Source of the DNA: a virus
DNA: 23,946 nt
IMG/VR virus record: IMGVR_UViG_3300044799_000425
Location: 1-23,946 of that record
Strand: one strand, 5' to 3'
Shown here: positions 1 through 6,282 of the stretch, piece after piece
Numbering within the stretch: the stretch's first letter is position 1
How the letters are laid out: each line of letters begins with the position of its first letter
The notes under the pieces: generated by a model
The model's input: only the letters and a program-made list of their open reading frames with translations
Database searches by the model: none
Told to the model about the DNA's origin: nothing
Position numbers and translations under genes: made by a program

Positions 1-791
1 TGGTCCAGCATCATCTGATATTCCTTGAGCTTCATCAGCCAGGTCTCTTCGGTGATGACCTCGAGCTGTCCGGCTGCGGCGCCCCGCTCCACGTCCGGGA
101 AATCGAAATCATAGAACCCGCAAGCTTCGCAGGCTTCCTTCGTTTCGGCTTTCGGGGGATCCTCTTTCTTCACACACTCGTTGACGTATCTGAGCCCGTC
201 GAGAAGGCTAGAGGCGTAGGCTGGATCAAGCTCGACATCCATGAGGTGTCGCTGGCCGCTTTCCTTGTCCTTGAAGAAAAGGACCGACGGCATCTTCCGG
301 GTCATCAGCATATAGGCTTGGAGCTGCGCCGGATAGTGTCTGATCCAGATAAACGGGGACCGGAGAAGATCGTCCTTTGACTGAGCCCTTTGGACCTTCG
401 AGAACATGGCCGAGGAGCAGGTCTTGTAGTCGATGGGATACTGCTTGCCCCCCACTTCAACTAGGTCGTCGAGTTCGCCCGTGAGCTCCAATGCCGGCCA
501 GGTCAGCCGGCCAGGATGGACGAGCTTGATTCCGGCGCCCTCGAGGTCCGCCCTGATTAAAGACTCGTGCTTCTTCCCTTCCTGAAACCTTGCCTTGGTT
601 TTCTCATCGAAGTCCTTGGCTTTGTCTGGGCACATCCTCATGAGGCAAAGACGCCGTGGACAATCCTGGACCCACCCGAGCTGAGAAGCCCCGGTGAAAC
701 CGCTTACAACTTTGTCCCTGGCCTCCGAATCGTCTTTGGCCTGTTGCGTCGAAGCTTCCACAAGTAAACCGGATATCTTTTCGCTTATCAC
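1..791 (-). CDS. Cas4/RecB-like PD-(D/E)XK nuclease, 3' end off window
   Basis: A leftward open frame of 263 codons runs off the left edge of the window. The start is a GTG that overlaps the stop of the RecT-like gene (GTGA), with AAGGAGG seven bases upstream. Visible nuclease motifs are His75 in GKKHE, Asp108 in GELDDL, Asp121-Tyr-Lys123 in PIDYKT, and Gln156-Leu-Gln-Ala-Tyr160. This is the H / D / (D/E)xK / QxxxY order of the RecB-Cas4 branch of the PD-(D/E)XK superfamily. Cysteines at 44, 49, 54, 205, 220 and 223 recall the Fe-S-bearing members. The usual last Cys after the CxxC is not seen in the visible part, so a cluster is uncertain. By family knowledge it is probably a 5'-3' or end-processing exonuclease that supplies single strands to the adjacent RecT-like annealing protein. 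Nuclease assignment is fairly sure; the exact role is inferred from the neighbour. Confidence 0.82.
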   Translation of the reverse strand, partial: MISEKISGLLVEASTQQAKDDSEARDKVVSGFTGASQLGWVQDCPRRLCLMRMCPDKAKDFDEKTKARFQEGKKHESLIRADLEGAGIKLVHPGRLTWPALELTGELDDLVEVGGKQYPIDYKTCSSAMFSKVQRAQSKDDLLRSPFIWIRHYPAQLQAYMLMTRKMPSVLFFKDKESGQRHLMDVELDPAYASSLLDGLRYVNECVKKEDPPKAETKEACEACGFYDFDFPDVERGAAAGQLEVITEETWLMKLKEYQMMLD

Positions 792-1699
792 AGCACGCCC
801 TCCTTCCCCGCCTCTTCCTCTTCCTTCGCCGCGGCAGCCTTTTCCGCGTCCAGAGTGTTCTTCAAGGCGTTGAGGATGATCGTCGCTTCTTTCTGCGTGA
901 GGTCCTCGGGGATCTTTTCCACGGCGCGACCGAATACCTTGAGAACCCTTGCCCGGATCTTTTCAATCATCTCGCCTGGAACCTGGTTGTATTTCTCCAC
1001 CAGCGTCACGAGCGTCAGCCCGATTTCGCCTTTCGTTTTGTCGAGCTCTGTCGGCTCCGGCTTGGGCGCGGGCTTCGGTTCTTCTTTCGGCTTCTCTTTG
1101 GCCTTTTTCACGGGTTCAGCGGGCTTTTCCTTGACGACTTCAGCCTCTTTGATCTCCCCCTCTGCCGGCAGGATGATATCCTGCATCTCCTCGATGGCGT
1201 AAAGCCCCAGGACCGCGTCCGGAGCGATCTGCCGGACCCCGCGGCTTGCCGTCCTTGCGAAGTACATGTCTTTGGCGTAGTTCTTCCAGTTGTCTTTCCC
1301 CAGGAGCCCCGCCGCCTTCGCGTCCGTCTCGTCGAAGCTGACCTTCACCGATTCGAACCCCGGCCTTGAGAAGACCATGATGCAGCCCTTCGCCGTAAGC
1401 GTCTCGATCTTCCAGGTCACGGCGGCCCGATCGTGTGCCACCGCCAGGAGCGCCTTCGCTTCCATTGTCAGCCGGCCGTTCACGATCGCCATTGTGTTGA
1501 GTGCGGCCACCGGGGGAATCCCGAGTTCCCGTCCGTACTCGATGATGGCGAAGACGCCGGCCACGCCTTTGTCTTTCAGGTTCGGCCACATTCCCGACTT
1601 AAGAAGCATTTCTGAAAGCTGGGTCATGTTGTTGCTGTCCGGGACAAGAGAATCGATCTCTTTCCTCGGCACAATTGCTGTCGTTTTTTCGTCTTTCAT
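788..1699 (-). CDS. recT: RecT-like single-strand annealing recombinase
   Basis: A 303-residue protein. Residues about 25-175 resemble the RecT family: an early segment ending in IPPVAALNTMAIVNGRL (61-77), then WKNYAKDMYFARTASRGVR (138-156) and APDAVLGLYAIEE (159-171). These match the conserved W-x-x-Y-x-x-D-M-x-x-A-R-x-x-S-R and PD-x-x-x-G-x-Y-x-x-E pattern of RecT proteins. Residues about 186-217 form a Lys/Pro/Glu-rich linker, followed by a helical C-terminal domain ending in an acidic tail. Family members bind single-stranded DNA and anneal complementary strands in phage recombination. The ATG overlaps the upstream stop (ATGA) and follows AAAGGAG. The nuclease gene downstream overlaps its stop, so the two are probably translationally coupled and act as an exonuclease-annealase pair. 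The longer-than-usual C-terminal extension is of unknown role. Confidence 0.8.
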   Translation of the reverse strand: MKDEKTTAIVPRKEIDSLVPDSNNMTQLSEMLLKSGMWPNLKDKGVAGVFAIIEYGRELGIPPVAALNTMAIVNGRLTMEAKALLAVAHDRAAVTWKIETLTAKGCIMVFSRPGFESVKVSFDETDAKAAGLLGKDNWKNYAKDMYFARTASRGVRQIAPDAVLGLYAIEEMQDIILPAEGEIKEAEVVKEKPAEPVKKAKEKPKEEPKPAPKPEPTELDKTKGEIGLTLVTLVEKYNQVPGEMIEKIRARVLKVFGRAVEKIPEDLTQKEATIILNALKNTLDAEKAAAAKEEEEAGKEGVL

Positions 1700-2091
1700 T
1701 TCTTTACTCCTTTGTTTGTTTTATTTCTTTCTATGGCTAAGGCTACAGCCTCGGCCATTCTTTCTCTTATTGCTGCGCGGGCTCGATCCGGATTGACGTT
1801 TATCATTTTCATTATAGAACTGAAGCCGAAGACGCTGTTTTCGTCATTCATCCCCTCGTTGAACACATAACGCTCGGCGCCTGCTTGATATTGTCGTAAC
1901 TCGCCGCACCGCTTCTCCCAGGCTTTTTCTCGCTTGCTTCCTTTAGGACAGTTCGGCCTCTTTGGAAATTTTAAAACAAGGTCGTCAACGGCTTGCTCCG
2001 CAACTGCGGCCAAGAGAGCCATGTATCCATTTCCAGATACGCCTCGATGTTTTACTTCAGGACTCTTTTCCATGTCCTTAAAATAACTCAT
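1696..2091 (-). CDS. small phage protein with possible helix-turn-helix
   Basis: 131 residues from the ATG that overlaps the preceding stop (ATGA); GGAGGAG lies just upstream, which favours this start over in-frame ATGs further up. The N-terminal half is helical and basic (PKRPNCPKGSKREKAWEK). The C-terminal half, FGFSSIMKMINVNPDRARAAI, resembles the phage pattern FSF-x-x-(I/V)-C-x-x-L-x-(I/L)-(D/N)-P-D-x-x-R. I associate that pattern with short helix-turn-helix segments in small phage proteins. Its stop overlaps the RecT-like start. DNA binding or partnership with the recombination pair is inference; no firm family name. Confidence 0.75.
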   Translation of the reverse strand: MSYFKDMEKSPEVKHRGVSGNGYMALLAAVAEQAVDDLVLKFPKRPNCPKGSKREKAWEKRCGELRQYQAGAERYVFNEGMNDENSVFGFSSIMKMINVNPDRARAAIRERMAEAVALAIERNKTNKGVKK

Positions 2092-2471
2092 CTCCGTCTC
2101 CTCCATTCGAACGGCAGCGGATGGCCCTCGATAAAGAAATAATATGGCTGTCTCCAATATCTCGGACGGTAAATCAGGAATTCCTCAATAAGCATTCTGT
2201 TAAACCTCTCGGTCTCCATCTCCCGAAGAAGCCGATTTCTCTCAAGCCGCATTTCCTCTTGTAGTGTTAGCCTTTGCAGATCCAATTCCTGCTGTATGAT
2301 GCGGCGGGCATCGGATTTCATCTGACTTAGGTATTCATCAATCATTCTCTGTATTTTCTTTGCTTCCTCCCGGTCCCGGGCTCCCCGTGCAAGAGACTGT
2401 TCCATGCTTTCTTGTCCAAACATAAGGACGGGCAGGACCATCAACACTGCTCCGAGGATGAGTTTTTTCAT
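2088..2471 (-). CDS. exported coiled-coil protein
   Basis: 127 residues. The N-terminus MKKLILGAVLMVLPVLMFGQ is a classic signal peptide: two lysines, a 15-residue hydrophobic core, and a likely cut near Gly19-Gln20. There is no lipobox cysteine. Residues about 25-95 are a long, highly charged helix rich in Glu, Arg and Leu, a probable coiled coil. The tail is aromatic and basic (RPRYWRQPYYFFIEG) and ends in four arginines. It would act in the periplasm or cell envelope. It sits inside the recombination operon with ATGA overlaps at both ends, which is odd for a secreted protein. A role in envelope alteration or superinfection exclusion is conceivable but not shown. Confidence 0.75.
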   Translation of the reverse strand: MKKLILGAVLMVLPVLMFGQESMEQSLARGARDREEAKKIQRMIDEYLSQMKSDARRIIQQELDLQRLTLQEEMRLERNRLLREMETERFNRMLIEEFLIYRPRYWRQPYYFFIEGHPLPFEWRRRR

Positions 2472-2920
2472 TGTTTCTTCTTGTTCTCAAATCGTCTTTG
2501 ATATTCTTCTTCGAGCATCTTCCAGACTGCATCGCTTCCCCCGGCCAGGAATGCAGGAATGAATTCATCAGCCCGGAGTCCCGACCCGTCGTAGTAACAG
2601 GGTTTGCCGTCGAGGTATTGACAACCGTCTTTCATTTTGGTCTGGCCTTTGTATTGAGGGACAAGGCTGTGATAGCCGATGTCTGCGCCCATCGGTTCGG
2701 GTTGGTTGAATCTTAGGCGATGGCTAATATCTCCTTTGGCATATAGTTCTTTTTGAACGTGCGGAAGGAACCAGTTGGTATAGATGACGAATTGAGTTGC
2801 GCCCTTTTTACCTTTGAGGACGAAGCGAATTTCGACACCATGGATTCCGTAGTTCTTCTTTGGGTCAGGGTCACGCCTGTCAAATGCCGGTGCAAAAGTG
2901 ACTTCTCTTGTTAGTTTCAT
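2468..2920 (-). CDS. conserved phage protein of unknown function
   Basis: 150 residues from the ATG that overlaps the preceding stop as ATGA; an alternative in-frame ATG lies nine bases upstream. It contains DPDPKKNYGIHGVEIRF, FVIYTNWFLPHVQKEL, MGADIGYHS, and a Cys-bearing segment DGCQYLDGKPCYYDGSGLRA, then EFIPAFLAGGSDAVWKMLEEEY. The strongly patterned, mixed alpha/beta sequence looks like a conserved soluble protein. I recall related hypothetical proteins from phages and prophages but no function. Two Cys and several His could bind a metal, though this is only a possibility. Confidence 0.72.
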   Translation of the reverse strand: MKLTREVTFAPAFDRRDPDPKKNYGIHGVEIRFVLKGKKGATQFVIYTNWFLPHVQKELYAKGDISHRLRFNQPEPMGADIGYHSLVPQYKGQTKMKDGCQYLDGKPCYYDGSGLRADEFIPAFLAGGSDAVWKMLEEEYQRRFENKKKQ

Positions 2921-3063
2921 GGTTTCCATTTCTCTATCGCCTCTCTCCACGGTTTATACGTTTTCGATTTCCTATTCCCGATCCTGCGCTTTTCGGTGCT
3001 TATCCCGCGGCCTATCAAGCCGAGCAGGAACCAGAACGAGATCCAGGCGATTGCTTCCCACAA
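2917..3063 (-). CDS. small single-pass membrane protein, TTG start
   Basis: 48 residues starting at a TTG two bases past the preceding stop, with AAGGA about eight bases upstream. The frame stays open further upstream but would overlap the neighbouring gene heavily, so the short form is preferred. Residues 5-18 (IAWISFWFLLGLIG) form one hydrophobic segment. The rest is very basic (EKRRIGNRKSKTYK), predicting an inner-membrane protein with a cytoplasmic positive tail. No family recognised. The start choice is the main uncertainty. Confidence 0.5.
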   Translation of the reverse strand: MWEAIAWISFWFLLGLIGRGISTEKRRIGNRKSKTYKPWREAIEKWKP

Positions 3064-3064
3064 A

Positions 3065-3349
3065 TTATTCTTCCTTCGTGAGCTCGTCAATAATTTCCTT
3101 GAGCATCGTCGTCGGATTTCTGTCGCTGGGTCCGTTCTCGGCCAGCCGGCAGATTTCGTCTTTCGCTTTTTGGTCTTTCCTTCTCCCGTAAACCGCAACC
3201 TGGCCCGTCATTAAAAGCTCAGCGGAGAATACCAGCCCTTCGGCCTTTTTCACATAATCGACGCCGACTGCAGCAAAAACGAGCTTCTTTCTTCCGTCGG
3301 GAATTAGGTATTGCGTCACTTCCACTTCATCTTCGCGCTTTTCGATCAT
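3065..3349 (-). CDS. hypothetical protein
   Basis: 94 residues, ATG after AAGGGA with four bases between the upstream stop and the start. The N-terminal two thirds look like a compact beta-rich fold (VTQYLIPDGRKKLVFAAVGV, SAELLMTGQVAVYGR). The last 40 residues are helical and charged (AKDEICRLAENGPSD, TTMLKEIIDELTKEE). It is co-directional with its neighbours in the leftward operon. No known family recognised. Confidence 0.7.
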   Translation of the reverse strand: MIEKREDEVEVTQYLIPDGRKKLVFAAVGVDYVKKAEGLVFSAELLMTGQVAVYGRRKDQKAKDEICRLAENGPSDRNPTTMLKEIIDELTKEE

Positions 3350-3353
3350 TTCT

Positions 3354-3710
3354 CTATCCCTTGTCTTCGGCCTTTGCTATGGCGGCATCAAGTGCTCGTT
3401 CAAGTCTGGGGTGTCTCATCCCTTCGGGCAGCGCCTTCTCTGCGGCCAGGGCCCATTTACAAGCCTCAAGCAAGTCCGGTAAAGATGAGATCGCGCGGGC
3501 GTTGGCCTCGGCCTGGATGGAGTTGTCCGTAATAATGGCGACAGTGTAATTATGCTCCAGATAGTCGTGCCGCGTTGATGCGTTCCCGATCGTGATTCTA
3601 AATCCGTCTTTTTTGTAGTGCCATGGTCCCGGCGTGTGTTTGATCTTTTCCATTTTCTCTTTTTCCCTTACCATTCCTTCAACACACTTTTCCCATTCTT
3701 TTCTTTCCAT
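3354..3710 (-). CDS. phage protein with HTPGPW and NARAI-LLEA motifs
   Basis: 118 residues from the first ATG after the upstream stop. An internal ATG at about 3653 (MEKIKHTPGPWHY) follows AAGGGA and could be the true start, giving about 99 residues. The sequence HTPGPWHY near the start and ANARAISSLPDLLEACKWAL in the second half are hallmarks of a very common small phage protein family (typical form: TPGPW...ANA-x-LI-x-x-x-P-x-LLEAL). The family is widespread in early phage operons; its function is unknown to me. Confidence 0.75.
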   Translation of the reverse strand: MERKEWEKCVEGMVREKEKMEKIKHTPGPWHYKKDGFRITIGNASTRHDYLEHNYTVAIITDNSIQAEANARAISSLPDLLEACKWALAAEKALPEGMRHPRLERALDAAIAKAEDKG

Positions 3711-3712
3711 GT

Positions 3713-3892
3713 TTACCGCTCTTCCCATGAACTCAGATGATAAACATCGCCGGCCTGGTCCCGCCGCAGCCGATCATCTTCCTCGGGATTCGCGCCGTCC
3801 GTGTCGTAATCGTGGACTTCGATCGTTGTTCCCTTCGGGATGCCGAGAACGTTCTGGACGATGCCGCCCTCAACGATAATGATGATTTTCAT
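3713..3892 (-). CDS. small conserved phage protein
   Basis: 59 residues. The start is the ATG overlapping the upstream stop (ATGA), preceded by AAAAGGAGG. The opening MKIIIIVEGGIVQNVL followed by an acidic stretch with a short DYDTDGA segment resembles small phage and prophage proteins that begin with an IVxGGxVQxV strand pattern. Likely a compact beta protein. Function unknown. Confidence 0.72.
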   Translation of the reverse strand: MKIIIIVEGGIVQNVLGIPKGTTIEVHDYDTDGANPEEDDRLRRDQAGDVYHLSSWEER

Positions 3893-4104
3893 CGTCCCTC
3901 CTTTTTGGTTTTCAATTCGATGAGGCGGGTATTGCAATATCCGCGCCGGACAACTTTCAATTCCCCGTAATATCTGTCCGGGATGACTTCGATGGATACG
4001 ACCCGCCGTCCAAGCCGGTCATTAAGACCGGGGAGAATATTAACGATTCCTATTGTCGTTTCAATATGTAAGATTTCGTTTTTGTGCCAAGAAATAGTTT
4101 TCAT
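3889..4104 (-). CDS. small conserved phage protein
   Basis: 71 residues, ATG two bases-adjacent to the upstream TAG with AAAGGA nine bases before. Beta-rich sequence (ILHIETTIGIVNILPGLNDRLGRRVVSIEVIPDRYYGE...YCNTRLIELK). Its end overlaps the next start as ATGA. It resembles other hypothetical phage proteins but carries no functional motif I can name. Confidence 0.7.
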   Translation of the reverse strand: MKTISWHKNEILHIETTIGIVNILPGLNDRLGRRVVSIEVIPDRYYGELKVVRRGYCNTRLIELKTKKEGR

Positions 4105-4650
4105 CTAAGCGATCCTTTCAACAATCCAGCTCTCGCCGTTCGTATAGCACTTTCCAAGCCCCGCTGCATCGGCGGCATAGTGAAATACCTTTGCTCTTGT
4201 TCTGGTGTCTGTCCACGTTGCCGACCGTCGTGCCGAATGAAGATAAAGAACCTTGCCGAAATAGTCCTTTTTGATTATGTATTTTTCCTTCGGCGTCTTC
4301 ATTGACAAGACCCTTTTCAAGAACTCATCGAAGGCCGGCGTCTTTCGGTTGATTTGTGCTTTTTCATATCCCGGCCCGTTCTGTCTCCAGTCGAAATCGG
4401 CATATTCCGGAAGATGTCGCAGGATCGCCAGCGGCCGTAGGTATTTTCCAGCGGACCCCTGGAAGTTTCCGCTTTCGTAATCTTTCAAGATTTCAATATC
4501 AAGTCTTTCCTCGCCTTCATCTTGAAGGATTTTTGTCAGCGAAGGGCACTCGAATTCTTCATAATCGCGGGGATAGACGTTGTTCGGAGCGCCCTTGATG
4601 AACACCTTGCCGTCCCTTATTTTGATTGATTTGATTATTTCGTAGCTCAT
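4105..4650 (-). CDS. conserved phage protein of unknown function
   Basis: 181 residues from an ATG that overlaps the upstream stop (ATGA) with AAGG upstream; a longer frame upstream is discarded because it lies within the neighbour. The pattern IKSIKIRDGKVFIKGAPNNVYPRDYEEFECPSLTKIL, then LDIEILKDYESGNFQGS, resembles a conserved family seen in phages and mobile elements whose members carry NNV-x-P and ESGNFQ signatures. A C-terminal block ends in a basic WTDTRTRAKVF segment. Soluble, mixed alpha/beta. Function unknown. Confidence 0.75.
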   Translation of the reverse strand: MSYEIIKSIKIRDGKVFIKGAPNNVYPRDYEEFECPSLTKILQDEGEERLDIEILKDYESGNFQGSAGKYLRPLAILRHLPEYADFDWRQNGPGYEKAQINRKTPAFDEFLKRVLSMKTPKEKYIIKKDYFGKVLYLHSARRSATWTDTRTRAKVFHYAADAAGLGKCYTNGESWIVERIA

Positions 4651-5072
4651 AGGTCTAACCTTAATTGGGCCGGCGCCGAACCTTCTAGGCCCCTGGCCGT
4701 CGCTGTCAATTGATCCGGCGCCGGTGTGTCTCCTTGTGTTTCCGACTTTAGTCCTTCGTGTTGGATCACCTCCTTTGAATAAAAGCACTGTTCGCAGGTG
4801 TCCCCCATCATTCGGCTCTCGTAGACGACGCGATCACAGCCTTCACAGAACGTGAGGTGGTCATGATGAACGGCATCCCAGAACCCAAAAGACGAAGTAT
4901 TAATCTCAACTTTCGGCACGCCGTTCTTGGCAACGTGTTCCCGAACCCGCTGCTTTTCGATCCTGAGCTTTCGTCTTTCTTCCCGTTCCTGGCGCTTGCG
5001 ATCTCGGCGCTCCTTTCGGATGCCTTTGTCGATGTCGGCCGCGATGCGTTCGGGCGATCTTGGGCGGGGCAT
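4647..5072 (-). CDS. basic zinc-ribbon protein
   Basis: 141 residues, start at a TAATG junction with AAAGGTGG six bases upstream. Residues about 8-50 form a very basic helix (about half Arg/Lys) likely to contact nucleic acid. A CxxC...CxxC pair follows (FCEGCDRVVYES, then DTCEQC, about 15 residues apart), the pattern of a zinc ribbon. The C-terminal 35 residues are low-complexity. A nucleic-acid-binding role is plausible from the combination of basic helix and zinc ribbon, but the specific role is unknown. Confidence 0.72.
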   Translation of the reverse strand: MPRPRSPERIAADIDKGIRKERRDRKRQEREERRKLRIEKQRVREHVAKNGVPKVEINTSSFGFWDAVHHDHLTFCEGCDRVVYESRMMGDTCEQCFYSKEVIQHEGLKSETQGDTPAPDQLTATARGLEGSAPAQLRLDL

Positions 5073-5473
5073 TATAACCACCTTTGTTTTAGGGCATATC
5101 CCCCAGACTTGTGCAAATGGGGTGTTCGGTCCCCGTCTCCGTTGGAATGGTCATTTGATGGGCAACGCTCCCCCAGGCACATAAACCCGTCTCTAAATAG
5201 AATAGACGATAGCTCATAAACGAGATGGAATCCCATGTCCATACCGCAACCGCCCATCACTACGCCGCCGTTGTCGTCAAGCCTTTCCTCAAGAAGAACC
5301 GCGACATTATAGCCTATCCAATTCGGTTCGTTCTCCTGAATGATAATAGGCTTAATGTGTCGCGTCATGCCGGACCTGGAAACGCTCAACAGCTCCGTAT
5401 AGATCACGTTCCCGGGCTTGAGGAAGGACAGGCGCTCCCTTGCCGTCTCTTTTTCCTCTTTTGAATATTTCAC
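5072..5473 (-). CDS. conserved phage protein with GGCGMDMG motif
   Basis: 133 residues from a GTG start with GAGGAG eight bases upstream. Distinctive blocks are LLSVSRSGMTRHI, GGVVMGGCGMDMGFHLVYEL, LGERCPSNDHSNGD, and a C-terminal HKSGGYALKQRWL. I recall this arrangement from a conserved, uncharacterised family in many phage genomes. The conserved Cys, His and Asp cluster may be a metal-binding or active site, but this is inference. Co-transcribed with the rest of the leftward operon. Confidence 0.75.
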   Translation of the reverse strand: MKYSKEEKETARERLSFLKPGNVIYTELLSVSRSGMTRHIKPIIIQENEPNWIGYNVAVLLEERLDDNGGVVMGGCGMDMGFHLVYELSSILFRDGFMCLGERCPSNDHSNGDGDRTPHLHKSGGYALKQRWL

Positions 5474-5506
5474 CTTATTACTCCTCGGCCTGCTTGTCCT
5501 TTCGGC

Positions 5507-5689
5507 TCAAGACTTATGGCCTCCTTCGATTCTTTTTGCCACCATCCAGGCCTGCCGTTGCCAGAGCGCCCTTTCGGCTTTCGATAACCGCTTATCGACA
5601 GCATTCAGCATCATCTTAGTAAGGCGGGCGTCCGGCTGCCGGCGGATCACTATCCGCGGCTCGTGTTCGGTCTGTTCGGTGTGATTCAC
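5507..5689 (-). CDS. small basic helical protein
   Basis: 60 residues from a GTG that overlaps the upstream stop (GTGA); GAGGT lies upstream. The sequence is mostly helical and positively charged (IVIRRQPDARLTKMMLNAVDKRLSKAERALWQRQAW). No recognised family. A 33-base gap separates it from the next gene. Confidence 0.6.
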   Translation of the reverse strand: MNHTEQTEHEPRIVIRRQPDARLTKMMLNAVDKRLSKAERALWQRQAWMVAKRIEGGHKS

Positions 5690-5877
5690 TTGACCGTGAC
5701 CTCGATGCCGGGATTATTCAACCCGATGGTCTTCAATACCTGCCAATCCTCTGCGCCTGCTCTGAACGCGGTTGGGATAACGTCCGATCCGAAAAGGCGC
5801 TTGACTTCGTGGGCATGCGGACCCTTGAACCAGGCCATCCAGCTTCCAAGTGATTTGAAAAGGATTATTTGATTCAT
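5686..5877 (-). CDS. first gene of leftward operon, small conserved phage protein
   Basis: 63 residues. The pattern SWMAWFKGPHAHEVKRLFGSDVIPTAF, then a GAEDWQVLKTIGLNNP segment, resembles small phage proteins with W-M-A...LFGTD-x-(I/L)PT-x-F followed by V-x-x-x-I-x-x-x-NP. Function unknown. The ATG lies 21 bases beyond the first base of the -10 box of the leftward promoter, so the mRNA leader would be only about 10 bases. Only a weak ribosome-binding sequence (GTGAGACC) is visible. Confidence 0.7.
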   Translation of the reverse strand: MNQIILFKSLGSWMAWFKGPHAHEVKRLFGSDVIPTAFRAGAEDWQVLKTIGLNNPGIEVTVK

Positions 5878-5891
5878 CTTTCGGTCTCACT

Positions 5892-5923
5892 TACTATCAC
5901 GGAATCCCACCCACTTGTCAACC
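5892..5923 (-). promoter_or_regulatory. leftward promoter, copy 1 of repeated element
   Basis: On the minus strand the sequence reads GGTTGAC, 15 bases, CGTGATAGTA. It gives a perfect -35 TTGACA (5921-5916), a 17-base spacer and a -10 GATAGT (5898-5893) that matches TATAAT at four of six positions. It lies directly before the first leftward gene and shares all its fixed bases with the rightward copies at 6251 and 6551. Confidence 0.8.
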
Positions 5924-5978
5924 TGCCCTTCAAAGTATCTCCACCCTGGACGTGCTTATGTAATGTATTGAACGTAAT

Positions 5979-6035
5979 TGATATCATTCATACCTGATGA
6001 TATTATCTCTACCTGATGATATCATTCATTCATTA
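5979..6035. repeat. three tandem 19-bp repeats (iteron-like array 1)
   Basis: TGATAT begins at 5979, 5998 and 6017, exactly 19 bases apart. Units are TGATATCATTCATACCTGA, TGATATTATCTCTACCTGA and TGATATCATTCATTCATTA. Units 1 and 2 share TACCTGA at the right end; units 1 and 3 share TGATATCATTCAT. The core ATGATATCAT at 6016-6025 is palindromic. Such arrays are typical binding sites for replication initiators or repressors. Confidence 0.7.
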
Positions 6036-6080
6036 ATTCTCTCTTAATAGTATTACTTACTATAATGTATTTACTTTCTA

Positions 6081-6137
6081 AATAGTACTTACTATTCTGA
6101 ATAGTACTAATCAATATAGATAGTATATATAATATAA
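6081..6137. repeat. second 19-bp repeat array
   Basis: AATAGTACT at 6081 and at 6100 and GATAGTATA at 6119 are spaced exactly 19 bases apart. The first unit contains the dyad AATAGT-ACTT-ACTATT. A further AATAGTA lies at 6046, off the 19-base grid. The last unit runs into an A/T-only stretch that could melt easily. Confidence 0.55.
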
Positions 6138-6150
6138 TATAAGAGAAGAG

Positions 6151-6162
6151 GGGGTATACCCC
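6151..6162. promoter_or_regulatory. perfect 12-bp palindrome
   Basis: GGGGTATACCCC is a perfect inverted repeat in an otherwise AT-rich region, directly after the A/T-only stretch. It could be a dimeric repressor site. No direct evidence for function. Confidence 0.4.
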
Positions 6163-6238
6163 TAAGGGAATAGGTAGGGCCAGAGCAAGTATGTAATTAT
6201 GTCATTTTCCTATAACTTTCCCAGAAATTTTAGGGAAT

Positions 6239-6268
6239 TAAGGCCACTTAGGTTGACATGGGGCCTTA
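6239..6268. promoter_or_regulatory. dyad around the rightward -35 box
   Basis: TAAGGCC at 6239-6245 and GGCCTTA at 6262-6268 are perfect inverted arms that flank the TTGACA at 6253-6258, which lies near the centre. The placement is that of an operator that would block the rightward promoter. The dyad is absent from the leftward copy of the promoter, so any control through it would be specific to this promoter. Confidence 0.45.
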
Positions 6269-6282
6269 TAAGCGTGATAGTA
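6251..6282 (+). promoter_or_regulatory. rightward promoter, copy 2 of repeated element
   Basis: GGTTGAC, 15 bases, CGTGATAGTA. The -35 is TTGACA (6253-6258), the spacer 17 bases, the -10 GATAGT (6276-6281). Transcription would begin near 6288 and read the rightward early genes. Confidence 0.8.

Noticed and set aside
1140-1796. Open frames overlapping the RecT-like gene on both strands
   Set aside because: Arg/Gly- or Ser-rich shadow translations of the real gene.
5250-5290. Minus-strand TTGACG followed by GTGATGG
   Set aside because: The spacing is one base short and the bases encode a conserved protein motif, so it is probably chance.
5979-6137. The 19-bp repeats as a CRISPR array
   Set aside because: Units are directly abutting without spacers and too short.
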